A DNA stretch of 64,000 bases from Buxus sempervirens (Eukaryota > Streptophyta > Magnoliopsida > Buxales > Buxaceae): NCBI GenBank assembly GCA_947561395.2, contig OX387190.1, positions 9,666,858 through 9,730,857 on the forward strand, read 5' to 3'. Positions within the stretch are counted from its first letter, which is position 1, and every line of letters begins with the position of its first letter. The translations under genes were made by a program, and so were the position numbers. Of this stretch, positions 12,696 through 24,955 are shown piece by piece. The notes under the pieces were generated by a model. It did no database searches, had not been told where the DNA came from, and saw nothing but the letters and a program-made list of their open reading frames with translations.

Positions 12696-13719
12696 CAATG
12701 GATATCTCTATTCTAACTTGAAGAAGGGCATTATATCTTGGTCGTTATTATTGCATCGAAGTGATTGCCTTTTCTCTTAATTTTGTACAGATAACTGCAG
12801 CCAAATAAAATATAAACTAGGGCCAGAGAAGCAATAGGCTCTCTTTCTTATTCGTTTTCTTTCTCTAGTTTGTGAAGCATAAGCTATGCTTTGTACTCAT
12901 CCTTAATAATTACAAAGTTGACATACTCCACAATGGATCATGCACATCTGTAGAATTAGCAAAGAAACAATGTTATTAACCTTCTTCTACTTCAACATCA
13001 CTCCTTTTCATACTTCCCAAAGATCTAAGAGAAGTTTCAGAAGAAAATGACTTCATCCCCACCCAATTTATCACCCCCAAGCTTCTTGAAGATCCTACTT
13101 CAAAAAATCAAACCATGAAACATGTACTAAAGAAAAAAGGATTATTATGAGGCACAAAATATAAATTCACCAATATCTTTCTCTCCTTGATTACCATAAA
13201 CTCTTTAATTGAAGCCTGTTGAGCTAGTGTCAAAAGCTCTCTCACTTCCATCAGAAGACCATTCGTATAGATTTTCATCATAGTTCTATGAGGACCACTC
13301 AAGCTCATCATTGACAAGCTACCACAAACCAATTCTGCAAAATATTCTGGATGAAATCAGTAAAAAAACCATATGTCGCACATTTGAGACAAGCATAACA
13401 AACATCTATCGTTTTCTAGGCACTTCAACACCATCTTATTTTCTAATCCACAGTTCTTCCCAAGGATATCTCCCTCTGAAGTTTACAATCAAATGTCCTC
13501 CTTGCTATGTCATGCACACCTTTCCTTTACTTCACACCATCTAACAACCATTTCTATACAAGGAAGACAATCGATATTTGAGATGCTATAATTTGCCCAA
13601 CCAACTTGCCATAGGGCCAATACTTGTCCAAGATGAAGATCTTTCCCTATTTCCGGAACCGTTACATGCCTAAGTCTTTGGAACATTGCCCTTTCATATT
13701 CACTACAAGATTAGCACAC

Positions 13720-14350
13720 TAAATATATTTGCAGCATCGGAGGCCCTACACGGCATTGTCTCCCCAGGTTTGTGTGCTTTTCATGAAGGATGACGAGTCC
13801 GTTCATCACCTTCTTCATACATGGCCCCTAGATGATTTCATTTGGGGCACACGTTGGAGTTAAGGGAGTATCAGTTGGATTATCCCTTACAATTTGTGAC
13901 TTGGCATTTTAGTGCGGGTTTGTGGGGTTGAGAATGCTAGGGATGAAGCTCTAGAAGACTGTATTTTTTGCTATATAATGGACTATTTGTTCGATGCATA
14001 ACCGGCACATTTTTTAGAACATGGTGGTTAGGAAGCATGGTGTTTTGAATCTGGTCTTGGTGACGGCAGCTGATTGGGTGTCAGTGCAAAAGGACTTCAG
14101 AACATTATCAGCTGCTGATATAATTAGCAATTGGTTGCATATATTTCAGAGAAAGCTGAGGCTTATTTTGTGTCTTTCCTGTCATTTTTTAGGTTCCCCT
14201 TTTTTTTTCTTTTTTTCTAGTTACACGATGTTTTCATGGTTCCTGTATTTGTTTTTCTGTAATTGTTGTGATCCCATGCCTTGTGGGGTCTTATATTCCC
14301 TCTTTTGATATTAACAAATCTTCCTTAGTTATTAAAATAAATAAAATAAA
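13720..14350 (+). mobile_element. L1-type LINE, 5'-truncated 3' end
   Basis: A degenerate zf-RVT segment, the zinc-binding tail of plant LINE reverse transcriptases, reads LSPQVCVLFMKDDESVHHL near 13760-13820. Its second Cys is replaced by Phe. A 3' untranslated tail follows and ends in AATAAA-type simple repeats and an A-rich run at 14330-14370. Confidence 0.62.
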
Positions 14351-14370
14351 ATAAAATGGAAAAAAAAATC

Positions 14371-15109
14371 TATTCCTAGTATGCATAAGAATAAAATGTC
14401 TGTTCTTTCATTAGGGTCATCTTAAATCTCAACATCTTTGTGGCTTTGGATAAAATTATTAGAAGAGAAAAAGGATTTGGGTGTCTCATTTAGGGCTTTC
14501 TAATGGATTCTACTCCCCATGTCAGTATTTTAAGTTTTTGGACCAATCATGTAGCTTTTATTCTTTGAGGTATTATATAAATTAAAAATTAACTTTAAAA
14601 AAAAGACTAGTTATATCGCATAGACATTTAGGGAATGTTCCTACCCTGAATCAGTTAACGAGGATCCAATGTGTCGAACTTCTTTCCAATGATTTGGACT
14701 TGCCATTATGAACTTCATTTAGAGCTATCTCAATGTGGGTGTCTTTTGTGAAACAGTGATAAAGGCATATAGCCACACAGAAAAGTAATCTTCATTCAAA
14801 ACAACAGAGACGATTAATTAGAATAAGCATCATTTATTAGTTATAACTTATAACATGACAAGTATGTCTCCTTATGAATTCTAACTTTTGAAACAAAAAG
14901 GTACAGAAATTTATAGCATGATTTATTGCAGTGTAGCAGCCAGTGGGGAGAACTTCAGTTACAGATTAGAGATCTGTTTATGAAAGTGTTTGAGATGGGC
15001 TGTAAATGAAAACAGATCAGGACATGGGGGCTCCCTCCCTCCCTCTCTTGGATAATCATTTACAATAACCTCAGTCCTTGTATTTTGAGGGTATATCGAT
15101 AGTAGGCCT
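14371..15109. other. Intron 3, no feature recognised
   Basis: AT-rich, with no coding signal and no element ends that I can identify. Confidence 0.4.
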
Positions 15110-15735
15110 TCAGTTTGGGGCAAGAAGGCATGTTTTCCATCAAATCAATCTTCTCATTGCTTACTCTGGCAGACAAGACCTCAAATTGCCATACTTATAT
15201 GGAAGAATCCTATGCCATCTAAGGTTGCCTTCCTATAGTGGACAGAAACAATGGTGAAGATCCTTACCACGGATAAACTCATAGCCCAGAAGTGTGATCT
15301 CCAACAGATTCATTTGCGTCCACTGGCGACAGATTGATAGATCACATGATCTTCATCTCCCTTTTTAGTGAATTTGGTCTAACCTGTAAAGTGTATCAAG
15401 ACACTTGCACATGAACTTTGTAATTGGATCTTTAATATTGATTACGGAGATCCTATATTGAATATTTGCCAATTTGCTATTATTTGGGCCACCGGAAGGA
15501 GGGAATGATTGAGATTTTATTCCAGTGATCCTCTTCAGACAAGGATTTCATGGTGGTTAACTTTTTCTCTTTTGTAATGATTGGACTTCTTTATTTTTGG
15601 TGCAGGTTCTTCTCACACTAACAGCTTTCCTGGGCTAGATTCTTTCTATACAAATTGTGTACTCTGGTCTTTCCCCTTTTTTGATTAATAGAATAATTTG
15701 CTTGTCCCAAAAGAAAATTTTGAAAAAAACGCATC
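15110..15735 (+). mobile_element. L1-type LINE 3' fragment
   Basis: Broken frames read GMFSIKSIFSLLTLADKT and then KNPMPSKVAFL with KILTTDKLIAQKCDLQ. This is the pattern of the plant LINE C-terminal zf-RVT region. Stops are frequent. The 3' tail ends in A-rich sequence at 15710-15735, about 220 bp from exon 3. Confidence 0.6.
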
Positions 15736-15957
15736 TTTCTTTTGTCAGATTAGGCAGTACAAGGTTTTTTCTATTCAAACCATATAAGATAATAAATCAA
15801 AGAGCAAGCCACATTTTGTGAAGCGTTTTACCACAGATCTAGACAATTTCAATGCATATTTTGAATCCATGCATTACGCAAAGCAATTAATTACAGGAAA
15901 TAAAAAATGTAGGAGGTTTGAAGATCTGATATGCAACTTCTGAGAAAGAAAAAATAC

Positions 15958-16145
15958 CCCATCAGAGTCGACATCCACATTTTCTTCTATGAGTAGTGCA
16001 AGCTTTAGGCAGTGATTACAGAAGCCCTTTGTCCCTCTAACATGCACAAATTCAGCAGCATTTATGCATCGTTGGCATACAGCATTTGTACAGCAAAAGC
16101 AGTGAAACTTTGATCTTTTATGACAGAGGAAGCAAGAATGCCAAC
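15958..16145 (-). CDS. Coding exon 3: end of PHD finger and second Cys-rich zinc region
   Basis: This 188-bp exon has acceptor GGTAG|GT at 16146 and donor GGG|GTATTT at 15957. It completes the split Ser codon, then reads WHSCFLCHKR, giving the last PHD cysteine (C67). A dense Cys series follows (HCFCCTNAVCQRC) and a CNHC pair at the end of the ePHD-like module. It closes with an acidic EENVDVDSDG tract. The polypyrimidine tract before the acceptor is weak; a stronger CTAG acceptor lies about 45 bp upstream, but using it would bring in a stop. The next exon is 15.6 kb away. Confidence 0.85.
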
Positions 16146-16639
16146 CTACCATTTCAAAACCAATTACTTACGCAAATCTTTACATGTAATTTCAAAACTA
16201 GAAAAACAAGCATGATGAGAAAATTTTCTGATGTTCACTCCAACAAAAGTTCTAACAAAAATTCAAGTGTCTAAGGAATTTCAAATATCATATTTATAGA
16301 TTCAAATTTAAAATAGGAATTTTATGTACTCATAAGTTAAAAAGTATGACAAAATTTATGCTTGATTTGTCATAAATATAGCAGTATCCCTAAAATGGCA
16401 CCAATGATTGGACAACTACAACATAATATATAATAAAGCCAGCTGAGCTGACCCTAAATTTTCAATTCTCCAACAGATCCTCTGTTCTTCCTCATATCTT
16501 TTCTTCTTTATCTCACCCTTAATCTTTCACATGGTACTGGAGGACAAACCAGCTAAGATCTGAAACAAAAAAAAAGGCAACTACGACCATGCTCCCCTCT
16601 CTTTTTTTGTTCTTATTTCTTTTCTTAACTCTGCCAGTG
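16146..16639. other. Intron 2, exon-proximal, no feature recognised
   Basis: Likely original intron sequence between exon 3 and the RTE LINE. No frames and no repeat ends are seen. Confidence 0.4.
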
Positions 16640-17995
16640 TTTACTTTTATCGTTATATCTTCTATCCGCTGCCAGTCCCAAGCCCGGATAAAGGATGAGG
16701 TTGCGTCAGGTTAGCAGCTGGTATAAAAATCTTGCTAAATCTAAGCATAACATGAATCTTAAATTAGAATCCCGTATACATGCTAGGGTGTTGCCTGTTT
16801 TATGCGGCTCACTACAACAGAGCCCAATTGCAGTGAGAAATGAGCAAGAATTGAGGGCGTCCTCTACAAATTAGAATCCCGTATACATGCTAGGGTGTTG
16901 CCCGTTTTATGCGGCTCGCTACAACAAAGCCCAGTTGCAGTGAGAAATGAGCAAGAATTGAGGGCATCCTCTGCAAACAACGCGCTACAGCGTGCCTAGT
17001 TGCAACGAGAAGTGAGCAACGGTTCTCGTGTCAAGTTGGACGAACACGAGTTAATAAACTAGTCCATGAGAGTAGGATTCGCTTAGTTACTTTTTATAGG
17101 AACTTTAACAGGAAAAAAACTAGAGCTAGAAGATACTATGAAAAAAATGCAGATAGATATAATGTGTTTACAAGAAACTAAATGGAAAAGGGATAACGCT
17201 GAATGGGTTATTGAGTATAAACTTCGGTACACAAGAAAAAGTAATAATAAAAAAGGGGTAGGAATAATGGTAGATAAAAATATGAAATGTAATATTGTTA
17301 GTGTTAGAAGAATTAGTAATAGAATAATCTACATTAAGTTAGTCATAGGTCAAGAAGTTGTAAACATTATTAGTGCCTATGCACCTCAAAATAGGTTATG
17401 ATGAAAGCATTAAAAGACTTTTTTGGAAAGAAATGGATGGGTTAATACAAGGCATATCAGAAAGTGAAAGGATATTTTAGGAGGGGACCTAAATGGCCAT
17501 GTAGGAGATGAGAGTGATGGTTATAATATAATTTATGGAGGAAAAGGCTTTTGTCAAACAAATGAGAGGATCAAATAGGAGTCAAATTGACTTTTTTCTT
17601 CTTAACAAGAGTGAACTAGCTACTTGTAGAGACTACAAAGTTATTCTAGGTGAGAGTTTAGCTTCACAATATAAGTTAATGGTGATGGATATTTGCTTTA
17701 AAAAGCAGGAGAAAAACAAATACACTAAAATAAACCCAAAAATAAAATGGTGGAAGTTGAAATGAGAGAATTTAGATCTTTGAAATAAGTTCATGAAAGA
17801 AGCCAGTTGGAACTTTATGGGTGACCCGACTACGATGTGGAATGAAATTGTCAATTACATCACAAGATTTATAAATAAAGTATTGGGAGAATCACGAGGT
17901 AGTACTCCAGCTCATAGGGAAACTTGGTAGCGGAGTGATGTAGTCCAAGAAGCTATTAAAGATAAAAGACTTTATTTTAAATTTGACAAAAAAAG
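16640..17995 (+). mobile_element. RTE-type LINE, 5' part with endonuclease domain
   Basis: A 5' region with tandem repeats leads into a frame at 17138-17401 with apurinic-endonuclease motifs: CLQETKW, GVGIMVDKN and ISAYAPQ. After a frameshift comes GGDLNGHVG near 17480, then further broken pieces. RTE retrotransposons copy themselves by nicking the target with this endonuclease and reverse transcribing in place. Homology ends at about 17995, before any reverse transcriptase, so the copy is 3'-truncated, which is unusual for a LINE and implies later deletion or replacement. It is inactive. Confidence 0.75.
16761..17030. repeat. 107-bp tandem repeat in the LINE 5' region
   Basis: The unit beginning AAATTAGAATCCCGTATACA at 16761 recurs at 16868, nearly identical. 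A third diverged partial copy (CGCTACAGCGTGCC...) runs from about 16978 to 17030. Confidence 0.88.
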
Positions 17996-20342
17996 TAAAA
18001 CCCACCAAAACTTATATAAATAATTTGAATGAAAATATATGTGATGCTCATAATTTAACACTAATCAATAATTGTATCGATTCATGGTTTCACAAGTATT
18101 AACATGATTAAAACTTAGTGGAAATACACCAACATGGCTTTCAAAATACTTAATTATAATTCATACAAACTCATGCTTGAAATCACAATATAGGTGATAA
18201 ATTTACCTCTTACTCAAAGCTATTTAGTACTTATAATTCTAGCAACAATGGCACACACACAAGCTGGAACTACAGCAACTCCAACAACTTCAACCTAGAT
18301 ATTTAGTTCAGTCTAGAACCCAACTGAGCACTAGCAACCATCAAGAACCTAGACTGAAACTTAGCTGCTCCAAACTTAAGCTACTAACACTAAGACACCC
18401 AAATCTGATGCACAAGACACCTCTGTAATTCTACTTGAACAAAAGAGATAGGAAAGGAGAAGAAATGATACAAAGAAAAGAAGAGAAACTCAGAAAATTC
18501 TCTGCAAGATTCTAGAATTAAACAAGGTTCTAATTATGATAAAGTATTTATAGGATTAAATAACCTTCATTAGGACAGCATTAATTAACTTAACATGCAT
18601 TAACTTAACTAAGGACACCTCATAATGCACTTGGCAGCAACCTAGAGAGGACAATGCCACCTCACCAACACTTGGCAAGGCTTGAGCTCATGCAAGCATG
18701 AGCTGACCTTGCAGCTGCTCCAACCACTACCACCTCAAGCATGAGGTGCCTTAGCTTGCTAGGTGTCACACCCACATCAAGCCAACCACAAACACCATGC
18801 AATGCTTTTATGCTTCACTAGCACCTAGACCTTCCTACACCATCCACTTAGGTCCAATAAAACCAAAGCACCTAGCCCACTAGGAGCTGCAACACACACA
18901 TCACAGCAATACCAAAAAGAAATACATCAACCAATCAGCATTTAGCACAATATATTAAAGCATAAATAATTCATAATATATATACAATTAAAATGCAGAA
19001 AATATGCAATAAATTCTAGAAAATTCACCAAATATTTAAAATCATTTGCTAAATACAATAATCTATTCCTGCATCCAAAACCATGTTATTAGATCATTTA
19101 ACACAACTATTGGCTACAATAATTACACAATAAAATATCAAATCAATACAATTATTAATAACAAGTTCCAGAATTCATATAAAATAAGCGATAAATCACC
19201 CAAAGCATATAAAACACATGCTAAACCATTCAAGGCTGAAAATGGGATGTTCCCAGCAACCAAGACACAATTCGAGCATCCTTGCTGTCCCATTGATCAA
19301 GCTCCTTCGACTCAATTGGAGCCTTAGACTGACTCCACAATTCCTTTTCCTTCATAAATATCTTGAATTGAAAGTCCCATGTGGAGTAATTCTTTCCATT
19401 AAAACGAAAATATTTTTTTCTCCTAACATTATAAAGAAAAAGGCTGAAGAGTTAAAAAAATAAAAAAATAAAAATTTTACCTGAGAAGAGCCAAAGCACT
19501 TCAAGAGAAGAAGAAATCAGACCTTAATAACAAGATCAAGCCAAAACTTGCTTCTGTAGATCAACACCGAGAATCTTCCAGAGACCTTGCTACTCAAAAC
19601 TTCAACCTCCAAAATAGCCAAGATGGTTAGCACAGCCACCAGAACCGAAAACTAACCAGAAACTAGAACAAAATTCATGAGCCCAAGGGCTTTACCAAGA
19701 GATTGACACCAAGAAATCCTTAGGATCAGAAAGCTATCCATTATACCATTTCAAATGATCTAAATGCCTCTCAATGGAGAGTTCCTTCCATTAAATAGAA
19801 AATCCTTTCCTTAATTACAGCCTACTATCAATCAAAATATCCTCAAACACGGAAACTAGATACAGCTGTTGCTTATCTATGAAATTTCCCTAAACAAGGA
19901 AACTATATGCAGCTTTTGCCTATCTATGGATATACACTATACAAGGAAAGAATATAATACATAGTTATACACATTCACACCCGCACACACAACTGTACAT
20001 AGTACATAATGACTATATAAATATTGTATTTTGGTCATAACTGCAAGAGAGATGGACATGCACAACCTTAAGGAGGACTTTGGACATGGAGAACTTGAAG
20101 GAGAAGGAGAATTGGTCATCTAGAGAGAGTTCAAGAGAATTCAAGGATTTTAGCGGAAGAGGTAGGCTGATCTACAATCTTCTTCCAACATGAATTTCAA
20201 AATATAGAACAAGACATTCACAATATGATTTTAATTAGAAAACAAGTTGATTTTATGTGCATGTGTGTTGTTGTGTTAAAATTCTAAGTATGATATTGTC
20301 GGTAGGTGAATCTATGGATTAAGCTTCAACATGAACCTAGTG
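17996..20342 (-). other. Unresolved repeat-like DNA, possible minus-strand LTR or leader
   Basis: No protein frame is convincing. On the minus strand CCTATAAATAC at about 18555-18545 resembles a TATA box, followed by a T/C-rich leader. A CTTCTCAG|GTAAAA donor-like site lies near 19485. This suggests retroelement LTR or leader sequence, but I found no matching ends or target duplication. The part near 20120-20342 is probably the left flank of the old element into which LTR A inserted. Confidence 0.3.
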
Positions 20343-21205
20343 TATGGTGTCAGCACCTCATTTTTGCAACCCCCCAAAAAATCAAAAACTAAAACCCTAA
20401 AAGACAAGTCTGAACCCTGGAAAACAAAAATGGCCTTCTGCACAAGCTTTAATTCATGGTAATACCCTATGCCAATGGATAGGAAATCCCAAATACTATT
20501 CTAACGCAACTGAATTTGCACGAATCAGAGTCCAGATAAAGAAGATATGGTCAAAACACTCTCAAGGGCAAAAAGGTAATTAAATGCAGAAATACTAGCC
20601 ACGTGGCAAGTGTGCAAGTCACATTTGCCAAATGGCTAAATAAAGCATAGAAGACAAAATAGGGAAAAAGCCAAGGAAAAAGGGATAATGTTATGGGTAA
20701 AATGGCAATTTAATTAAAGGAAATCAATTAAATAATTAAAAATCAAAGAAAAGTCAAGCAGGAGTTAAGGGTTCATTTGGCACAACTTCCAATGCAAACC
20801 AACTCACCAGGAGAGAGAAAATGTAGGAATTTGAAAAGACGGAGGTTTAACCGACATTGAATTTCGGTTATAGGTAAAACAAGAATGACCAAAATGTTCC
20901 ATCGGTCAAAAGAATTTAAAAAGTCTCAAGGTTAACTGAAATACATGTTCAGCCATTAAGAAGAAATGGTTCAGCCAATGAACCAAACTGGTTCATTTGA
21001 CTTTGGTCCATCCAAGACAAATGGCCCATGCAATTCTTCTTGAAAATAAGCGAAGGTGGTTGAGTGATTTTTTGTGTGTAATTAACACATGGCCAACCGA
21101 AATTGGAATTCGGTCATAAAAGAACAGTGAGTGACCGAAATTTTATTTCAGTCACAAGTAAAATCTTTATAACTGAACTGATTGTCCGATTACAAAAACA
21201 CAATC

Positions 21206-21213
21206 TATAAAAA
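21206..21213 (+). promoter_or_regulatory. TATA box of LTR A
   Basis: TATAAAAA lies about 30 bp before a G-run. It is followed by a (CT)n tract (21275-21293) typical of plant 5' leaders, and a GTAAGT donor 280 bp downstream. Confidence 0.6.
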
Positions 21214-22744
21214 GGAATTTTCAGCTCATTTGTGGGGGGGCCAGCCATTTTTCCTCTGTTTTGTTGGAGCTCTCTTCTCTCTCTCTCTCTCTCACTCCTC
21301 CAATCAGAGAAGATTCTCACCCCTCTTCTTCACCTTCCCCACCTCAAAATACTTCTAAAACCTCCATTACCCTTCATTAAAAGCTCAAAGGAGAACCCAA
21401 AAATCACATGGGAAGAGAAAGGAAAGAGTTTCAGCAGCTGCTCAACACTCCAAGGAGCTCCAAGCATCTACTAGAATCTCTTTTCCTTAAGGTAAGTTCT
21501 CATCTTGTTTATGTATAACATGATTTAAGTCTGTAAGGATGTGTTAATGTTTTATGAAAGGCATGTGCTTCTATTTTCTCCACGAGTTCAAAATGGGAGC
21601 GAGAGAATATCTGATGTGCCATCAAATCCATTATTTTAAGCAATTATTTGGGGTAGCCTTTAGTGTATCCCTTGTTACATGTAAGGGTTTACAGTCTTGG
21701 AGAAGTTAGTATTCATGGTTTGTTATTTCGTTATGATTAGTCTTCTTCCCCCATTTTAATCTGGATCAATGTACCCCGTAAATCCCCATTTGCGTTTCTT
21801 TTACTTGTTTTCTAGTTACTTTTATCATTATTTTGTTACATGAGATGTGGTTGTATGGATTTATAATTTTCGTACACACACAAATAGCATGACCCACACG
21901 CACCACAGTAGCTACATGCTTATTTCCTCCCTTGGTTGGTCATATTCTTTGTGGTTCCTGTACACATAAAAGCATGAGGCACTTGTATGTAACCCTCATT
22001 TAGAAGCATGTATAGGTTTTTTCTCTTTTAAACTTGATTATTGCCTTACATGTACATTGACAGGTAGCACACACATGTTCACTATATATTTCTGAATGTC
22101 TAAGCATATTCCTAATTCTCCTTGAATGCTTTTCATTGCCAAATGGGTATGCCACATGGATTGTCCGACCTAGACTATGGCATGACCTTTCAGGTCACTT
22201 TCTCCCTTCTTGTTGTGAAGAGAGTGAGCAGCCATGAACACGATGATAGAGACACCTTGGTCCCTGTCTAATCACATGAGTTTCAACTCATGGATGAGGA
22301 AGCAAAGCCCCTAGCTTTGTTTCTCATTTTGAAATATTATAATCAAGCTAAGTGGCCTAATTAGGCTTAAACACCAAGTCTCAGACCATTGTGCGCCCAC
22401 CAAATGGCCCACAGAAGCCTTCAACCACCTCAGGGAGCAAAATCCCCTAGACTCTACCCAAAATCCATTTTCTTGTATTTCAATGGCATGACCGAATACT
22501 CAGATCGGTCAAGGTAACAAAATGAAGTGACCGAAATTAAGCATCGGTCACACATAAAAATTTGTTGACCAATACCTAATTTTAGTCATTCTCAAAATAT
22601 GGATTGACCGACCTCTATTTTCAGTTCAGCCCAATCAATATCCAGAAATAAGATTTTTGGCTCTTTTAGATCTTTAAAAATCAAATTAAATCCATCCAGA
22701 GCATCCAGGTGAGTCTGTAGGTTTTCTCCAGGCCCTAGGCTCGT

Positions 22745-24922
22745 TGTAACACCCCGGATTCGAGTTACAAGAAACTAAACCGTAACCCGTCACCGAAGGG
22801 TCACTATTCCACCCAGGATCACAGTATCAGAGTAAAGGAAACAAGAATGAACAATTAAATATATAATTAAGGTCAACTAAAACCCAACTGAAACAAAAAT
22901 ATCAAGCTCTAATCTGAACTCATTTGATTCCATCTTTTACCCTCTGATATCAACTTTTCCAAGATCTGAAAACAAAACAAAACAAAACCGTATGAGATAC
23001 GAATATCTCAGTAAGTAGCGCATGCATGCTCATAAAACATTTTTAACAGTTCTAAAACATGATTCAGATTAAAATATGCATCAGCGACAATAACGCGAAT
23101 AAACCGAATAATCCCACGATACTATATCAATAGATACAAAATAACCAGAATAAATCTGCATGTCAATCAAATCTGCATATCAATCATAAATCAACCAGTC
23201 ATAGCAGGACTCATGAAATAAGACTGTCTTTAACTAGGGTAATAAAAATATCCACTATGCCACCTTTCGGCTTAGGTGCGAAGCTGAGTATACGATCATC
23301 GTCTTATTGCGGGCCCCACCAGTACAGAGAGGGGTTGGCATGTACTATCCAGTCATAGTCCGAGTACACGATAAAATGAGGGATAGCCGCAGCCTTCCGA
23401 GTACACGATAAGGCCTCACCGAGTACACGGTGGAACACGCGTGCGTGGACAAGGAGTTACAACTAGCAAAGAACAATAATTTCCACTACCTAGCTCCTAA
23501 ATGGATCCATATAGTGCTATGCCTACTAGGCTCTAAAATCAAACCAAACATGAAATCTAGCACGCACAACTCTTCCCAATCTTAACTATATCATCCCGAG
23601 TACACGGGACATCTCTGAGTACACAGAGTCAACAACATCCCAAGTACATGGGGCATCTCCGAGTACACGGAGGTATAGCATCTATCTTTGATCACTTTCC
23701 CAAAAATTTTTTTCATGCAATATGCCAAATTGCATCTCAACTATTACCTTTCTCTTTACTGTTATTAAATTGACCTTATCTTAATTTTTAATTAATTTGT
23801 AAATCCTAAAAATCACTTTTAAACACTTTTTCCTTGAATTTTGATTTTTATTTCAAAATGTGACTAAAATGTAATTATTTATTAGGGTTTGAACTTATTT
23901 GTTGAATTTAATTTAAATCTAAACTAAAACTTAATTCTTTAAATTATGTACACTAATTTATCAAAAACTCTCATTTATATTAAATCTAAATATTTATTCT
24001 ATATATATAACTGTTTTTAAATTAAAATACAAATTTTGTACTGAAATTTACTAACTTTTCAAATGTCGACAATAGCACTATTCATTCATTTTCTATGATA
24101 AAATGGCCTACTTTGATGATTTTTCTAGATCAATCCAGGAATCCTCTAAACCTAAAATCAGTTCCTATGTAATCTGCACCTGGTAAACAAATTTTTAAGC
24201 TATTAAACTGAGATTTATAATAATGTTTGCATAGTCTTGAAGACATCCCAAAACTTCCTAAAACCATTTGCAACTATCATTTAAAACCAAAAACAGAGCA
24301 TCCGGTACATCAATCAAAGCTTAATCAGAGCATCTAATGAATCAATTGAAATCAAATGTTCATCTTCCACAAGTTAAAATACATACTTCAAATCAAAGTA
24401 AGATGTTAAACTTAAACATGAGATTTCAACATGTATAAAATCAAATTCCTCTTCTGAAATCGTGAACACAAGAGCAAAAAAAAAATTACTTACCGAACTA
24501 GTTCAGCCCTCCTCCTTTCATCTTCCTTTGCTTCTCTTCTTCCCCCTTCTTCGTCTTCTCCTTCTTTTGCCTTTTTCTCCTTTGCAACTTCTTCTCCCTT
24601 TTTCCCCCTTTTTCTCAGCTCTTCTACGGACTTCTGAAATAATCTAGAGGCTTATCTAAGCAAATCATGATCCGGTGCTCTGCCAGTACACCTGAAATCC
24701 TACATTTCACTAAGACCTTAACTCGCACGAAAGAAAATACAAGGAGAGAGAGCGCGCATGAGCGGTTGCCTCTTATAAGGATGCACTAGGGTCCAAATCA
24801 GTAATACTACAGAAGTGTTGGACAAATCATTAAGTAAACCCCAATTTTGCACCTACTTAAATATAAGACCAACTATAATTTTATAACAATAATTAGCACA
24901 TTAATAACATAAAATAATTTAA
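22745..24922 (-). repeat. Left arm of 4.4-kb inverted repeat (LTR copy, minus sense)
   Basis: It begins TGTAACACCCCGGATTCGAG. It is the reverse complement of 24956-27132 with only a few differences noticed (for example at about 24637 and in the first 30 bases). The arm carries the shared LTR landmarks: hairpin GAGATACGAATATCTC at 22994-23009 and a hairpin array at 23417-23672. The right arm is described separately. Confidence 0.95.
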
Positions 24923-24955
24923 TACTTTTCATCCTATAAAACACCAAGTTAATCC

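Larger units (their letters stand above)
11235..13719. other. Intron 3, no gene recognised
   Basis: Mostly AT-rich and non-coding apart from the tandem duplications listed separately. A 74-codon minus-strand frame at 13332-13108 (ELLTLAQQASIKEFMV) looks protein-like, but I cannot assign it. It might be a LINE ORF1 remnant, given the LINE next to it. Confidence 0.4.

Noticed and set aside
13780..13815. Hammerhead-ribozyme-like text GATGACGAGTCCG
   Set aside because: Lacks the GAAA core strand and flanking stems; it lies in the LINE zf-RVT reading frame, which explains it.
16152..16200. Splice-donor-like CGTAAGT at about 16170 just upstream of exon 3
   Set aside because: It would leave an intron of about 25 bp before the exon 3 acceptor, too short for plants, and the upstream frame has stops; the phase match of exon 2 with exon 3 is a better solution.
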